DNA of 64,000 bases from Clostridium sp. 'deep sea' (GTDB lineage Bacteria; Bacillota; UBA994; PWPR01): NCBI RefSeq assembly GCF_014931565.1, contig NZ_CP063353.1, forward strand, positions 3,720,001 through 3,784,000, in the 5' to 3' direction. Below the pieces are notes generated by a model. That model made no database searches. It saw nothing but the letters and a program-made list of their open reading frames with translations, and was not told the origin of the DNA. The translations under genes and the position numbers were made by a program. Positions 35,220-43,560 of this stretch are shown one piece after another (the stretch's first letter is position 1; the number at the start of each line of letters is the position of its first letter).

Positions 35220-35418
35220 ATGAATCGAAAAATCGAAAAAAAAGGCCTATCTGTACGCGATCTTGCTACTAGCAGTATTTTCACCGCCATGTTTGCCACA
35301 GACTATGCTTACAGGTGCTGTTACGTTTTCTCCAGTGCTAATTAGAGTTCTGCAGGCTGTTTTACTAAAAAGTAAGGCAGCCTTAAATATTAGAATAAAG
35401 CAGTATTTAAGTAATTAA
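35220..35418 (+). pseudogene. Remnant of an ECF transporter S-component (MptD-like)
   Basis: After AAAGGAACTTAAC an ATG starts MNRKIEKKGLSVRDLATSSI followed by FTAMFAT, typical of MptD-type S-components. It then ends early; a different frame continues TMLTGAVTFSPVLIRVLQAV and stops at about 35418. Most of the membrane part is deleted. It lies 11 bases after the ABC pair, so the original operon held another transport component. Confidence 0.7.
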
Positions 35419-35476
35419 AATTGCTTTTTGAACAAGAAAAAAATTTTTTATAATCAAAAATAATACGTTTATTGAC

Positions 35477-36043
35477 TTAATTTTTGTGATAAAGCAGTTT
35501 TCGATAATCTCGAGGTGAAAGCCCCATATACCGTTTAAAAAGTACTGAAAAACGTCCCGCATGGGCATAACCGACATTTTGGGCAATCTCTTTTATTGCT
35601 AAATTAGTATTCATTAACATTTGTTCTGCTTTATAAATGCGTTGACGTTGGATATATTGGGTGATATTGCAGTAATAAACTTTTTGAAATGTATATTTTA
35701 ATTTGGAAATACCCATACAGGCGATACGAGCTAACTGTTCCAGTCGGTTATTATCTGAGTAATGATTATTTATATATGACACAACAATACGCAGCTTTTC
35801 AATATCGTGCTCAGATACCTCTTTTTGGTACATATCTCGATGATAAACATCCAGTTCCTTTATTTTATCTACAATTAGAGATACTGCTTCAGTAATCTTG
35901 CTTTCATAATAGATATCTGCTGTTTCACTACTATATAGTTTTATTAGCTTGAGTATCAACCCTATTTCAGGGAAAATAGTAATTATCTCGTAAAAGTTAA
36001 ACTTATTCAACGATGGTATCAACAATTCTTTATTTAAGTTCAT
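35477..36043 (-). CDS. AraC-family regulator, short form
   Basis: 188 residues: about 75 N-terminal residues without a full sensor domain, then the AraC HTH pair (RLEQLARIACMGISKLKYTF, IKEIAQNVGYAHAGRFSVLF, then LSPRDYRK). Most relatives are ~290-330 residues, so the N-terminal sensor may be lost or the protein is a stand-alone DNA-binding form. GGAGGGG precedes the ATG. It faces the ECF remnant and diverges from the ATC-hydrolase-like gene across the 16-bp palindrome. Confidence 0.82.
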   Translation of the reverse strand: MNLNKELLIPSLNKFNFYEIITIFPEIGLILKLIKLYSSETADIYYESKITEAVSLIVDKIKELDVYHRDMYQKEVSEHDIEKLRIVVSYINNHYSDNNRLEQLARIACMGISKLKYTFQKVYYCNITQYIQRQRIYKAEQMLMNTNLAIKEIAQNVGYAHAGRFSVLFKRYMGLSPRDYRKLLYHKN

Positions 36044-36147
36044 ATTCCCCTCCTGACTATCATGATTAGCCGAATTTTAATCACGAAAAGCCAAACATGT
36101 ACAAACAGTATTGCTTGCAGTTGGGTAACAAAGATAGACTATTATTA

Positions 36148-36163
36148 GTTAGTGTAGCCTAAC
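36148..36163. promoter_or_regulatory. 16-bp palindromic operator-like site (copy 2)
   Basis: GTTAGTGTAGCCTAAC, flanked so that the 22-base site TTAGTTAG-N6-CTAACTAA (36145-36166) has perfect 8-bp arms. It differs from 31665-31680 at one base in the 16-mer. It lies between the divergent AraC and ATC-hydrolase-like genes. Confidence 0.6.
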
Positions 36164-36284
36164 TAAATTGTAACATTAGAATATTAGAATCACAAGAAAA
36201 TACTAATATGAAATACAATATGTAGCAAAATTACATCAGTAAGCATGTTAATAACTATAGAACATAATTTAAGGAGTGATTTAT

Positions 36285-36878
36285 ATGTTAAAATACATGG
36301 AAAACTATATTAACAAGAGTTTTGATAATAAAAATGCTGAATCTATTATTAGTAAAGCAAACTACGAGTTATATGATTTAAAGAAAAATTGTATAGAAAT
36401 AAGTAAAAACCGTATAAAATACCTTACAACATCTATTTATCCAGCTATCTCTCTTTATTACGCACTTCAAAAACATATGAGTAAAGAAGAGGCTTTTGCT
36501 CATATGGAGATAATGATTTCGGACAACACTAAAAAAACTGCCAGAAAAATCTATGAGTTTATGGGAAGACTTCCATTTTTCTTTTCTCTATTTAGAAAAA
36601 TGTTTACTGCGGGTTTAAAAGGAGATAGTTGGAATGTTGAATGGGTAGCAAATAGCAAAACAAAATTTGAGTACAATATAAAAAAATGTCTTTGGCATGA
36701 TACTTTTAAGCAATATAATTGCCCTGAACTGTGTGCTTTATTTTGTAAAAATGATGAAATAAGTTTTACTGATGTTAGTACTAAAATGCGTTTTGAAAGA
36801 AAAGGTGCTCTTGGCTACGGCGATGATATGTGTGATTTTCATTTTTATAGAATATATAAGAATAAGAAATTAAAGTAG
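36285..36878 (+). CDS. L-2-amino-thiazoline-4-carboxylate hydrolase-like protein
   Basis: 197 residues of the ATC-hydrolase-like family: the helical N-terminal half with YPAISLYYALQKHMSKEEAF, and C-terminal NVEWVANSKTKFEYNIKKCL followed by paired cysteines, DTFKQYNCPELCALFC, and GYGDDMCDFHFYR. The named reaction (thiazoline ring opening to cysteine) is known for few members, so function here is a family guess. ATG 36285 follows AAGGAGTGATTTAT. The 16-bp palindrome shared with the ABC promoter links it to that regulon, perhaps for a thiazoline-containing metallophore. Confidence 0.75.
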   Translation: MLKYMENYINKSFDNKNAESIISKANYELYDLKKNCIEISKNRIKYLTTSIYPAISLYYALQKHMSKEEAFAHMEIMISDNTKKTARKIYEFMGRLPFFFSLFRKMFTAGLKGDSWNVEWVANSKTKFEYNIKKCLWHDTFKQYNCPELCALFCKNDEISFTDVSTKMRFERKGALGYGDDMCDFHFYRIYKNKKLK

Positions 36879-37003
36879 ATATTTTATAGGCAGTTTTTTA
36901 GTATTCTGTTGTTTTAAGTTTTAATAATTTGTCTACTTTATAAAGGATTAGTTCATTGTATAATAGCCATGCTTCATCACAAGCCAATAATAAATGGTCC
37001 TCT

Positions 37004-37738
37004 TTATGAAGTTTTTTCATCAAGTTGCTTTAGCAATTCTATAAAGTATTGGGCAATTTCATCAGGTACATTAACATATACCATTTCCTCGTATTCTCCA
37101 TGACCGTAATCATAAAAGTATACTTGTAAAAGCTTTCCATCTAAAATATGAAATATATAGCCTTTAAATGAGTTAAAAAGTCCATCTTTGCTTTCCTTAT
37201 AAAAAACGAGTTTAGGTGATTTATTTTCATCAGGAAATGGTAAACGTTGAGTTTCCACCCCGTCGTTAGAACCGAAAGGATTATAATCATTTTCTTTTGC
37301 AAAAGACATAAGTTCATTAAACTTTTGGTAATCGATATTTGGAATTTTTACAGGGTCACAATCTGCATAATTTCCACCTATATGACAATAATAATCAAAA
37401 TTATTGTTGGCTGCATAATACTCACTTGCCTGTTTCCATTCATTCTCTGCACAGTACAGTATTCCTGATGCTTTGAAACCAATATAGCTATGTACCAAAT
37501 CGAATTTGTCGCAGTTTACATGACGAAATTTGCTACTTTCTTCATTACTTGAGTCATCTTTAAAAGTGAAATTATTAGGCCATAAATCACCATAAAATCC
37601 ATTTCTGTAAGTTATATTATCAATTGTTACCGAACTTTTGATAATAAAACTAGATGTACAAGCAGTTAAAGTTGATGTAAGTATAATAACAGATATAATT
37701 ATAAAAATAGTCACCACACAATTAACAGATTTTTTCAT
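37004..37738 (-). CDS. Predicted lipoprotein, unknown function
   Basis: 244 residues. A signal peptide ends in a lipobox LTAC (Cys ~27), so the mature protein is lipid-anchored outside the membrane. The rest is polar, with KFRHVNCDKFDLVHSYIGFK and a C-terminal DEIAQYFIELLKQLDEK helix. No family recognised. AAAAGGAG precedes the ATG. It stands alone, convergent with the preceding gene. Confidence 0.75.
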   Translation of the reverse strand: MKKSVNCVVTIFIIISVIILTSTLTACTSSFIIKSSVTIDNITYRNGFYGDLWPNNFTFKDDSSNEESSKFRHVNCDKFDLVHSYIGFKASGILYCAENEWKQASEYYAANNNFDYYCHIGGNYADCDPVKIPNIDYQKFNELMSFAKENDYNPFGSNDGVETQRLPFPDENKSPKLVFYKESKDGLFNSFKGYIFHILDGKLLQVYFYDYGHGEYEEMVYVNVPDEIAQYFIELLKQLDEKTS

Positions 37739-38232
37739 CTTGTACTCCTTTTCAATTATTCAAATCAAAATAAATAAGCTTATAGAACTAACTTAACAAT
37801 ATTATATTATAATACTTATAAATAATCATGCAAGAAAAAAACAGTAACTATATACTAATTATTCATACATAAATTCTAGCAGGGATAAGGTGTTGTCTAA
37901 AATGATGGATTTCATAGTAATCTTTTGTGGAGGATAAATGTATCTATCGAGGGTTTGATACTCAGCATAAATGTAAGTGAGTATTATTATGTGAAAATTT
38001 ATAATATTATTGTAGATAAAAAATAACCTCAGTCAATTGAAAAAGAAGTGACAAAGACTTTATTAGTTAAGGTATAAAAGCTAATAAACTCTAATGGGCG
38101 TTATAGTTATATCCATGTAATAAACTTAATATTTTTTTATTTTCCAGTTCATAATTTGTTAGTAAAGTAGAGTTAAAAAATAATACTAATTATAGTGGCT
38201 TAGCCTGAGCTTTTGATATTTAGTTACCATAT
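37739..38232. other. AT-rich intergenic region
   Basis: About 490 bases between two minus-strand genes. I see AT-rich promoter-like sequence near 37800 but no coding frame with a ribosome binding site, no strong hairpin and no repeat. Confidence 0.55.
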
Positions 38233-39165
38233 TCATTTAGAGATATCCTGTTTACTATTAAATTCAGTAGCCCAATTCTCTAAAAAGTTTTTAAACTGTT
38301 CAGCAATAGGAGATAAACATCTATTTTTGCAGTATACAAAACTAAATTTTCTTTTAATTCTTATATCTTTCAATAAATAGGGTTTTAGCAGTCCTAATTT
38401 TAATTCATTTTCTACTGCACACTTTGAAATTATGCTAACTCCTATACCTAAGGCAACCATTTTTTTTATAGATTCATTGCTTTGTGGTAATAAAATTATG
38501 TTTAGGTCATTTAAATCTATTGATTGTTCAGCTAAAGCTTTTTTTATTAATAAGTGTGTTTCTGAGCCTTCATCACTTAAAATAATTTTTTGGTTTTTTA
38601 AAAAGTCTATAGCTACTTTTTTATAGGCATTATATTTATATTTTTTAGTGTTAGGTACTACAATAATAAGTTCGTCCTCAAATAAATCAATATATTCTAG
38701 TAATGGATTTTTTTGCTCAGCTACTATTATTCCGTAATTTATGTTGCCTCTTTTTATGATATCGTTGCAAACTTGTTTAGAGTCTTTATGATTAATAGTA
38801 AAAGTTATACTGGGATATGTTTCAGAAAAATCTTTAATAATATAGGGAAGTATATATTGCTCTGCAACTGAGTTAATATTAATTTCTAAGTTGCCTTCCA
38901 TTTTATTTTTAGATAGGTTTATATCAAACTTAGCAGTATCACGAATGTTGATTAGGTTTACAGCATATTTATATAGAATTTTACCATGTTCTGTTAAGGT
39001 GATTTTTTTGTTTTTGCGATTTAGTAGAATGGTATTAAGCTCTTTTTCTAAATTTTTAATGTTATTAGTAATAGCTGGCTGGGTTATAAACAATTCATCT
39101 GCTGCTTTTGAAAAGCTTTTTAAATTAACCACATTAATAAAACTTTCTAATTGATGAAACTCCAA
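38233..39165 (-). CDS. LysR-family regulator of the selenium/sulfur locus
   Basis: 310 residues: LysR winged helix (MEFHQLESFINVVNLKSFSK, ELFITQPAITNNIKNLEKEL) and a two-lobed substrate-binding domain (90-300). The start is TTG at 39165 with GAGGAGGTGG four bases upstream. It follows the cysteine desulfurase gene by 48 bases on the same strand. Together with the divergent yedE-type genes this is the usual selenium-donor gene set, which it probably controls. Confidence 0.88.
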   Translation of the reverse strand: MEFHQLESFINVVNLKSFSKAADELFITQPAITNNIKNLEKELNTILLNRKNKKITLTEHGKILYKYAVNLINIRDTAKFDINLSKNKMEGNLEININSVAEQYILPYIIKDFSETYPSITFTINHKDSKQVCNDIIKRGNINYGIIVAEQKNPLLEYIDLFEDELIIVVPNTKKYKYNAYKKVAIDFLKNQKIILSDEGSETHLLIKKALAEQSIDLNDLNIILLPQSNESIKKMVALGIGVSIISKCAVENELKLGLLKPYLLKDIRIKRKFSFVYCKNRCLSPIAEQFKNFLENWATEFNSKQDISK

Positions 39166-39213
39166 AAAGCCACCTCCTCTTTATCTAAGTTACGATGTTA
39201 AACTTATTTATTA

Positions 39214-40362
39214 TTACTTTAGTATTTTACTTATACTATCCAAAGCATACTCTATATCTGTTTTGGTATTAAAATGGCTAAACCCAAATCGTACTGTTCC
39301 ATTAGGAAATGTTCCTAAGGTTTTGTGTGCTGAAGGTGCACAGTGTAATCCACTGCGAGTCATTATTCCGTACTCTTTGTTTAATTGATGTGTTATTATT
39401 CCATTATCATTTTTATAAAAATCTACCGACACAATTGCAGTTCTTCCTACTATCGATTTTTTTCCTACAGTTTTTACATTGGGCATATTACTTAGGCCCT
39501 TTAAAAATAGGTCGGTAAGATAAAGTTCTTTTTCTCTTATTGTTTTTAAGCCAACTTTCGCCAAATATTTTAAGGCAACATTTAAACCATAAATTCCTAC
39601 TATGTTTAAAGTACCTGCCTCGAATTTATCGGGCATATACTCTGGTTGAACTTCCAGTTCTGAAAGGCTGCCTGTGCCACCCTCTATTAAGGTTGACATT
39701 GCTTTAACCATTTTATCGTTTACTATAAATCCACCAGTTCCTTGTGGCCCTAATAAGCTTTTATGGCCAGTAAAAGCGATGGCATCGGCGTTTAACAGCT
39801 GATAATCAATATCTAAAAAGCCAGCTGTTTGAGCACTGTCAATAATAAAAAATAGACCTTTTTGTTTGCATATTGAGCCTACTTTTTTTAAGTTAAAGAT
39901 AGTACCACATACATTAGATGCATGAGTCATGATAATGGCTTTAGTATTGGGTTTTATATTATTAACTATATCATCGCAGTTTAACTCTCCAAGCTCATTA
40001 CAGGCTATGCGAGTAAAGTCTACATTTCTACTATGTAATGATTTTAATGGTCTCATTACGGCATTGTGTTCCATAGAAGAAACTAACACATGGTCTTCTT
40101 CTTTTAATAAACCTTTAATTAAGACATTCATGCTTTCTGTTACGTTTTTAGTAAAAACAACGTTTTCAGGTTTATTAAAATTAAAAAGATCACAAATTAG
40201 TTCTCTTGTTTCAAATACCAAATTTTGAGCTTCATATGAGGCACTATAGGCGCCTCTGTTAATATTACAGCCAACATTTAACAAGTAATTTGACATACTC
40301 TCCGCAACACCAGGTGCTTTAGGAAAAGACGTGGCACCGTTATCTAAATATAAGCTCCTCAT
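39214..40362 (-). CDS. Class V aminotransferase / cysteine desulfurase
   Basis: 382 residues, PLP-dependent fold-type I. The PLP lysine is in AFTGHKSLLGPQGTGG, the cofactor Asp in FIIDSAQTAG, the His in LVSSMEHNAVM, and the catalytic Cys loop is RSGLHCAPSAHKTLGT. The enzyme takes sulfur or selenium from (seleno)cysteine. Next to YedE, YedF-like and DUF3343 genes it belongs to the conserved selenium-trafficking neighbourhood. The divergent 220-base region to 40586 should hold both promoters; I see no clear operator. Confidence 0.9.
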   Translation of the reverse strand: MRSLYLDNGATSFPKAPGVAESMSNYLLNVGCNINRGAYSASYEAQNLVFETRELICDLFNFNKPENVVFTKNVTESMNVLIKGLLKEEDHVLVSSMEHNAVMRPLKSLHSRNVDFTRIACNELGELNCDDIVNNIKPNTKAIIMTHASNVCGTIFNLKKVGSICKQKGLFFIIDSAQTAGFLDIDYQLLNADAIAFTGHKSLLGPQGTGGFIVNDKMVKAMSTLIEGGTGSLSELEVQPEYMPDKFEAGTLNIVGIYGLNVALKYLAKVGLKTIREKELYLTDLFLKGLSNMPNVKTVGKKSIVGRTAIVSVDFYKNDNGIITHQLNKEYGIMTRSGLHCAPSAHKTLGTFPNGTVRFGFSHFNTKTDIEYALDSISKILK

Positions 40363-40585
40363 TCTATAACACCCTCTAGTTATAAATATTCTAGTATATC
40401 TATGATACTGGCTTAAAGTATATTCTTTTCTTATTAAATAGGCAATAGTTATAAGTATATTTTATGCATTAAATTAAAACTATTAATATCTATTATTTTA
40501 CTCGCATATACTTAGTTGATAAACTTAGAGCGTTGTTTTCATGTGTAAATTATAAATTTGCGCACAAAATTAAGGAGGACTACTT

Positions 40586-41644
40586 ATGCAAAGTAAAAAA
40601 GGCATATTAATAACAGGTGCAATAGTGGGAGTAATATCTTCATTATTAGTGTATTTTGGTAACCCTGCAAATATGGGTTTTTGTATTGCTTGTTTTTTAA
40701 GAGACATTGCTGGTGGTATTGGCTTGCATAGAGCGCAGGTTGTACAGTATATAAGACCAGAAATTGTTGGTCTTGTTTTAGGGGCATTTATTATAGCTCT
40801 TAAAAACAAAGAGTTTAAATCTCGAGGTGGCTCAGCACCATTTACCCGTTTTATACTGGCTATTGTTGTTATGATTGGAGCATTAATGTTTTTGGGTTGT
40901 CCACTAAGAATGGTATTGCGACTTGGTGGCGGAGATTTAAATGCTTTATTTGGAATTGCGGGTTTTGTTGTAGGAATTTTAGTAGGTGTTTATTTCTTAA
41001 ATAAAGGATTCAACCTTAAAAGAAATTATAAACTACCAAAATTTGAAGGCTATTTATTGCCAATAGTTAGTGTGGGTTTATTTGCTTTATTGGTTGTAGC
41101 TCCTGCATTCATTTTCTTTAGTGAAAAAGGCCCTGGTGCTGCCCATGCGGCTATTTGGATTGCGCTTGCCGCTGGTTTAATTGTAGGTGTACTTGCTCAA
41201 AAAACAAGACTATGTATGGTAGGCGGAACAAGAGATATGATTCTTTTTAAAGATAATTATCTACTTTTGGGTTTTATTGCCATAATAGTTTTTAGTTTTA
41301 TTGCTAACTTAGCATTTGGTTTTTTTAATCTTGGTTTTGAAAATCAGCCAGTTGCTCATACAGATGGCTTGTGGAATTTTTTAGGTATGGCCTTGGTTGG
41401 TTGGGCTTCGGTATTATTAGGAGGCTGTCCTTTAAGACAACTTATTCTCTCTGGAGAGGGCAACTCTGATTCTGCTGTAACCGTTATTGGTATGATAGTT
41501 GGTGCGGCTATTTGTCATAACTTTGGATTAGCAGCTAGCCCTAAAGGTCCTACCTTAAATGGTCAAATTGCGGTAGGCATCTGTGTAGTAGTTTTACTTA
41601 TTATTTCTTATTTCAATACCGAATTTATTACTAAAAAAGAATAA
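40586..41644 (+). CDS. yedE: YedE-family membrane protein, putative selenium transporter
   Basis: 352 residues with about nine membrane helices and two GCPLR motifs (LGCPLRMVLRLGGGD; GGCPLRQLILSGEG) that define the YeeE/YedE family; the CIACFLRDIAGGIGLH block marks the selenium-associated subgroup. AAGGAGGAC precedes the ATG. The following genes encode the TusA-like carrier and DUF3343, so the three probably import and carry a selenium or sulfur species. Confidence 0.88.
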   Translation: MQSKKGILITGAIVGVISSLLVYFGNPANMGFCIACFLRDIAGGIGLHRAQVVQYIRPEIVGLVLGAFIIALKNKEFKSRGGSAPFTRFILAIVVMIGALMFLGCPLRMVLRLGGGDLNALFGIAGFVVGILVGVYFLNKGFNLKRNYKLPKFEGYLLPIVSVGLFALLVVAPAFIFFSEKGPGAAHAAIWIALAAGLIVGVLAQKTRLCMVGGTRDMILFKDNYLLLGFIAIIVFSFIANLAFGFFNLGFENQPVAHTDGLWNFLGMALVGWASVLLGGCPLRQLILSGEGNSDSAVTVIGMIVGAAICHNFGLAASPKGPTLNGQIAVGICVVVLLIISYFNTEFITKKE

Positions 41645-41670
41645 TATTTAATTTTTAGGGGGTTTTACTT

Positions 41671-41877
41671 GTGGTTAAGGTTAATACTTGTGGCATGAGC
41701 TGTCCACAGCCTATTTTAATGACAAAAAAGGCATTAGAGAATAATCCTAATGGGGCAGACATTATTGTAGATAATAATACTGCAAAAAAGAATGTAGAAA
41801 GATTTTTAAAAAAATTTGACTATAAAATAAAGATTAAAGAAGAACAAGATACTTTTATTATAAGTGCAAGGAAATAA
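41671..41877 (+). CDS. TusA/SirA-like sulfur (selenium) carrier, YedF type
   Basis: 68 residues, one TusA domain with the CPxP motif (SCPQP) whose Cys carries sulfur or selenium as a persulfide/perselenide. The start is GTG at 41671 with a GGGGG stretch upstream. It lacks the C-terminal DsrE-like half found in full YedF; DUF3343 follows four bases later. Confidence 0.88.
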   Translation: MVKVNTCGMSCPQPILMTKKALENNPNGADIIVDNNTAKKNVERFLKKFDYKIKIKEEQDTFIISARK

Positions 41878-41880
41878 TAA

Positions 41881-42117
41881 ATGGAGTACACAGTATTATT
41901 TTTTACCCACTCTGGGGCAATTAAATTTAACAGAAAACTTAAATCAAAAAGCATAAAATGTGAGTTAATGCCTGTACCTAGAGCCTTAAGCTCTAATTGT
42001 AGCATTAGTGCAAAGATATTCTTTAATGATGACATAAAAGAGCTTATTGATGATGAAGTAGAAAAAATATTTATTACTGAGAATAATAAAAAAGAATTAG
42101 TATATGAATCAGAATAA
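41881..42117 (+). CDS. DUF3343 protein (putative Se/S carrier)
   Basis: 78 residues with the family signature VPRALSSNCSISAKIFF, including the conserved Cys after SSN. DUF3343 is a recognised companion of YedE/YedF and selenium genes. It starts three bases after the TusA-like stop, and a terminator follows directly. Confidence 0.85.
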   Translation: MEYTVLFFTHSGAIKFNRKLKSKSIKCELMPVPRALSSNCSISAKIFFNDDIKELIDDEVEKIFITENNKKELVYESE

Positions 42118-42148
42118 ACCAAGGGCAAATAAACCCTTGGTTTTTTTT
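42117..42148 (+). terminator. Intrinsic terminator of the yedE operon
   Basis: AACCAAGGG (42117-42125) pairs with CCCTTGGTT (42134-42142), then seven further T. Confidence 0.9.
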
Positions 42149-42241
42149 GTGAGTTTATAAAACTAACTACAAAATAATGTTGTTGTAGTCAGCAGTTAGA
42201 TCTTTAAAAAATATAAGTTAATAACAATTTAAACATAATGC

Positions 42242-42301
42242 TTGCATATATCAAATTAGGAGGCGTATAATATGACTGGGTAGTCATGTTATACTCCTCC
42301 T
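42242..42301 (+). promoter_or_regulatory. Promoter with TetR-type palindromic operator, peptide cluster
   Basis: TTGCAT (42242-42247), 18-base spacer, TATAAT (42266-42271). The palindrome ATGACTGGGTAGTCAT (42272-42287) starts right after the -10. It sits within a larger inverted repeat from AGGAGG (42259) to CCTCCT (~42300). The same -10 plus operator layout is in front of the TetR gene (48660-48681), so the two are probably one regulon. Confidence 0.8.
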
Positions 42302-42360
42302 AAATTTATAAGTCTGTAAATTAAGTAGCTACAGCTAATAAAAATAAGGGAGTTGTGTTA

Positions 42361-42408
42361 TGGCATTAAAAAAATTTAAAAGAATGGTGGGAGAGTATGA
42401 AATTTGAA
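42361..42408 (+). CDS. 15-residue leader peptide overlapping the PLP gene
   Basis: AAGGGAG lies 7 bases before an ATG at 42361; the frame reads MALKKFKRMVGEYEI and stops at 42408, overlapping the next gene's ATG (42397) by 12 bases. It is too short for a protein of known type but has a better ribosome binding site than most random ORFs. It may couple translation into the downstream gene. Real expression is unproven. Confidence 0.45.
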
Positions 42409-43452
42409 GCAATGAAAAAAGTGGATATGAATTTTGGAAGAACACCCATTCACAGACTAAACAACTTAGAAAAAAAATTAAATGGTATTAATCTGTATTT
42501 AAAACGTGATGACATAGGTGGTTATGGGGTAGGTGGCAATAAGTTAAGAAAGCTAGAATATCTTGTTCAAGACGCTTTGAATAAAGGGGCAACATTGTTA
42601 CTGACTTATGGTGGAATCCAGACCAATCATGGACGTTTAACAGCGGCGGCAGCCCGCAAGTTTGGTTTAAAATGCGGCATTATAATGAAAGGAAATCCCC
42701 CAAATGAGCTAAGTGGAAATCTTCTGCTTGATAAACTAATGGGTGCAGACTTACATTTTATTGATGACAGAAAAATAAAAAACGAAGCAAACTACAAAGA
42801 AAAATATACAGAACTATATAATAAAACTCTTCAAACAGTAATTGATAATTATGAACAAAAGGGTGAGAAAGTTTACTATATACCCTTAGGCGGAAGCAAT
42901 AATATTGGATTTGCGGGCTATATTAATGTGGCGAGAGAGATTAAAACGCAAATGCAGGATATGGAGACAGCTTTTGATTATGTGGTAACTGCATATGGTT
43001 CTGGTGGAACTTTTGGGGGCCTATTACTGGGTAGCAAGTATTTTAAGTGTGGATTCAAAACAGTTGGTATTTCAGTTTTAGATAACTCAGAAGAAAACCT
43101 GGCAGAAGATATTAAGCTTTTTAATGATACCAGTAAGTTTTATGAAATGGGCATTAAAATCACTAGAGAAGATGTTTGGTTTGAAAAGAAGTACCTGGGC
43201 AAAGGTTATAATGAACCCGACAAAGCCATAAGAGATGTTATTTACACTATGGCGAGAGAAGAGGCTGTTATTCTTGACCCTTGTTACACAGGTAAAGCAT
43301 TTTTAGGACTGATGGATATGATTAACAATAAGGCTTTTAAAGAAGGTTCAAATATATTGTTTATCCACACTGGAGGTATGCCTGGTAATTACTCAAAAAG
43401 TCATTTAGCAGAATTTAATAAAGATTTATGGGGTAGCCAACAAGTTTATTAA
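42397..43452 (+). CDS. D-cysteine desulfhydrase-like PLP enzyme
   Basis: 351 residues, fold-type II PLP enzyme of the ACC deaminase/D-cysteine desulfhydrase family. The PLP lysine is in GGNKLRKLEY, with the TYGGIQTNHGRLTAAAA block, IPLGGSNNIGFAGY and the C-terminal FIHTGG. These enzymes act on D-amino acids or amino-cyclopropane substrates, releasing ammonia. It is the first substantial gene of the TetR-linked peptide cluster, which fits breakdown of D-amino acids freed from peptides. Confidence 0.85.
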   Translation: MKFEAMKKVDMNFGRTPIHRLNNLEKKLNGINLYLKRDDIGGYGVGGNKLRKLEYLVQDALNKGATLLLTYGGIQTNHGRLTAAAARKFGLKCGIIMKGNPPNELSGNLLLDKLMGADLHFIDDRKIKNEANYKEKYTELYNKTLQTVIDNYEQKGEKVYYIPLGGSNNIGFAGYINVAREIKTQMQDMETAFDYVVTAYGSGGTFGGLLLGSKYFKCGFKTVGISVLDNSEENLAEDIKLFNDTSKFYEMGIKITREDVWFEKKYLGKGYNEPDKAIRDVIYTMAREEAVILDPCYTGKAFLGLMDMINNKAFKEGSNILFIHTGGMPGNYSKSHLAEFNKDLWGSQQVY

Positions 43453-43560
43453 GTTAGCATTATAAAAATATAAAACGTATGAAAAAACAGTATCAGGATT
43501 AATAACATTAGAAAGGAAAATGTATAGGAGATTTTTTTACTCATTATACAAGGAGATAAT

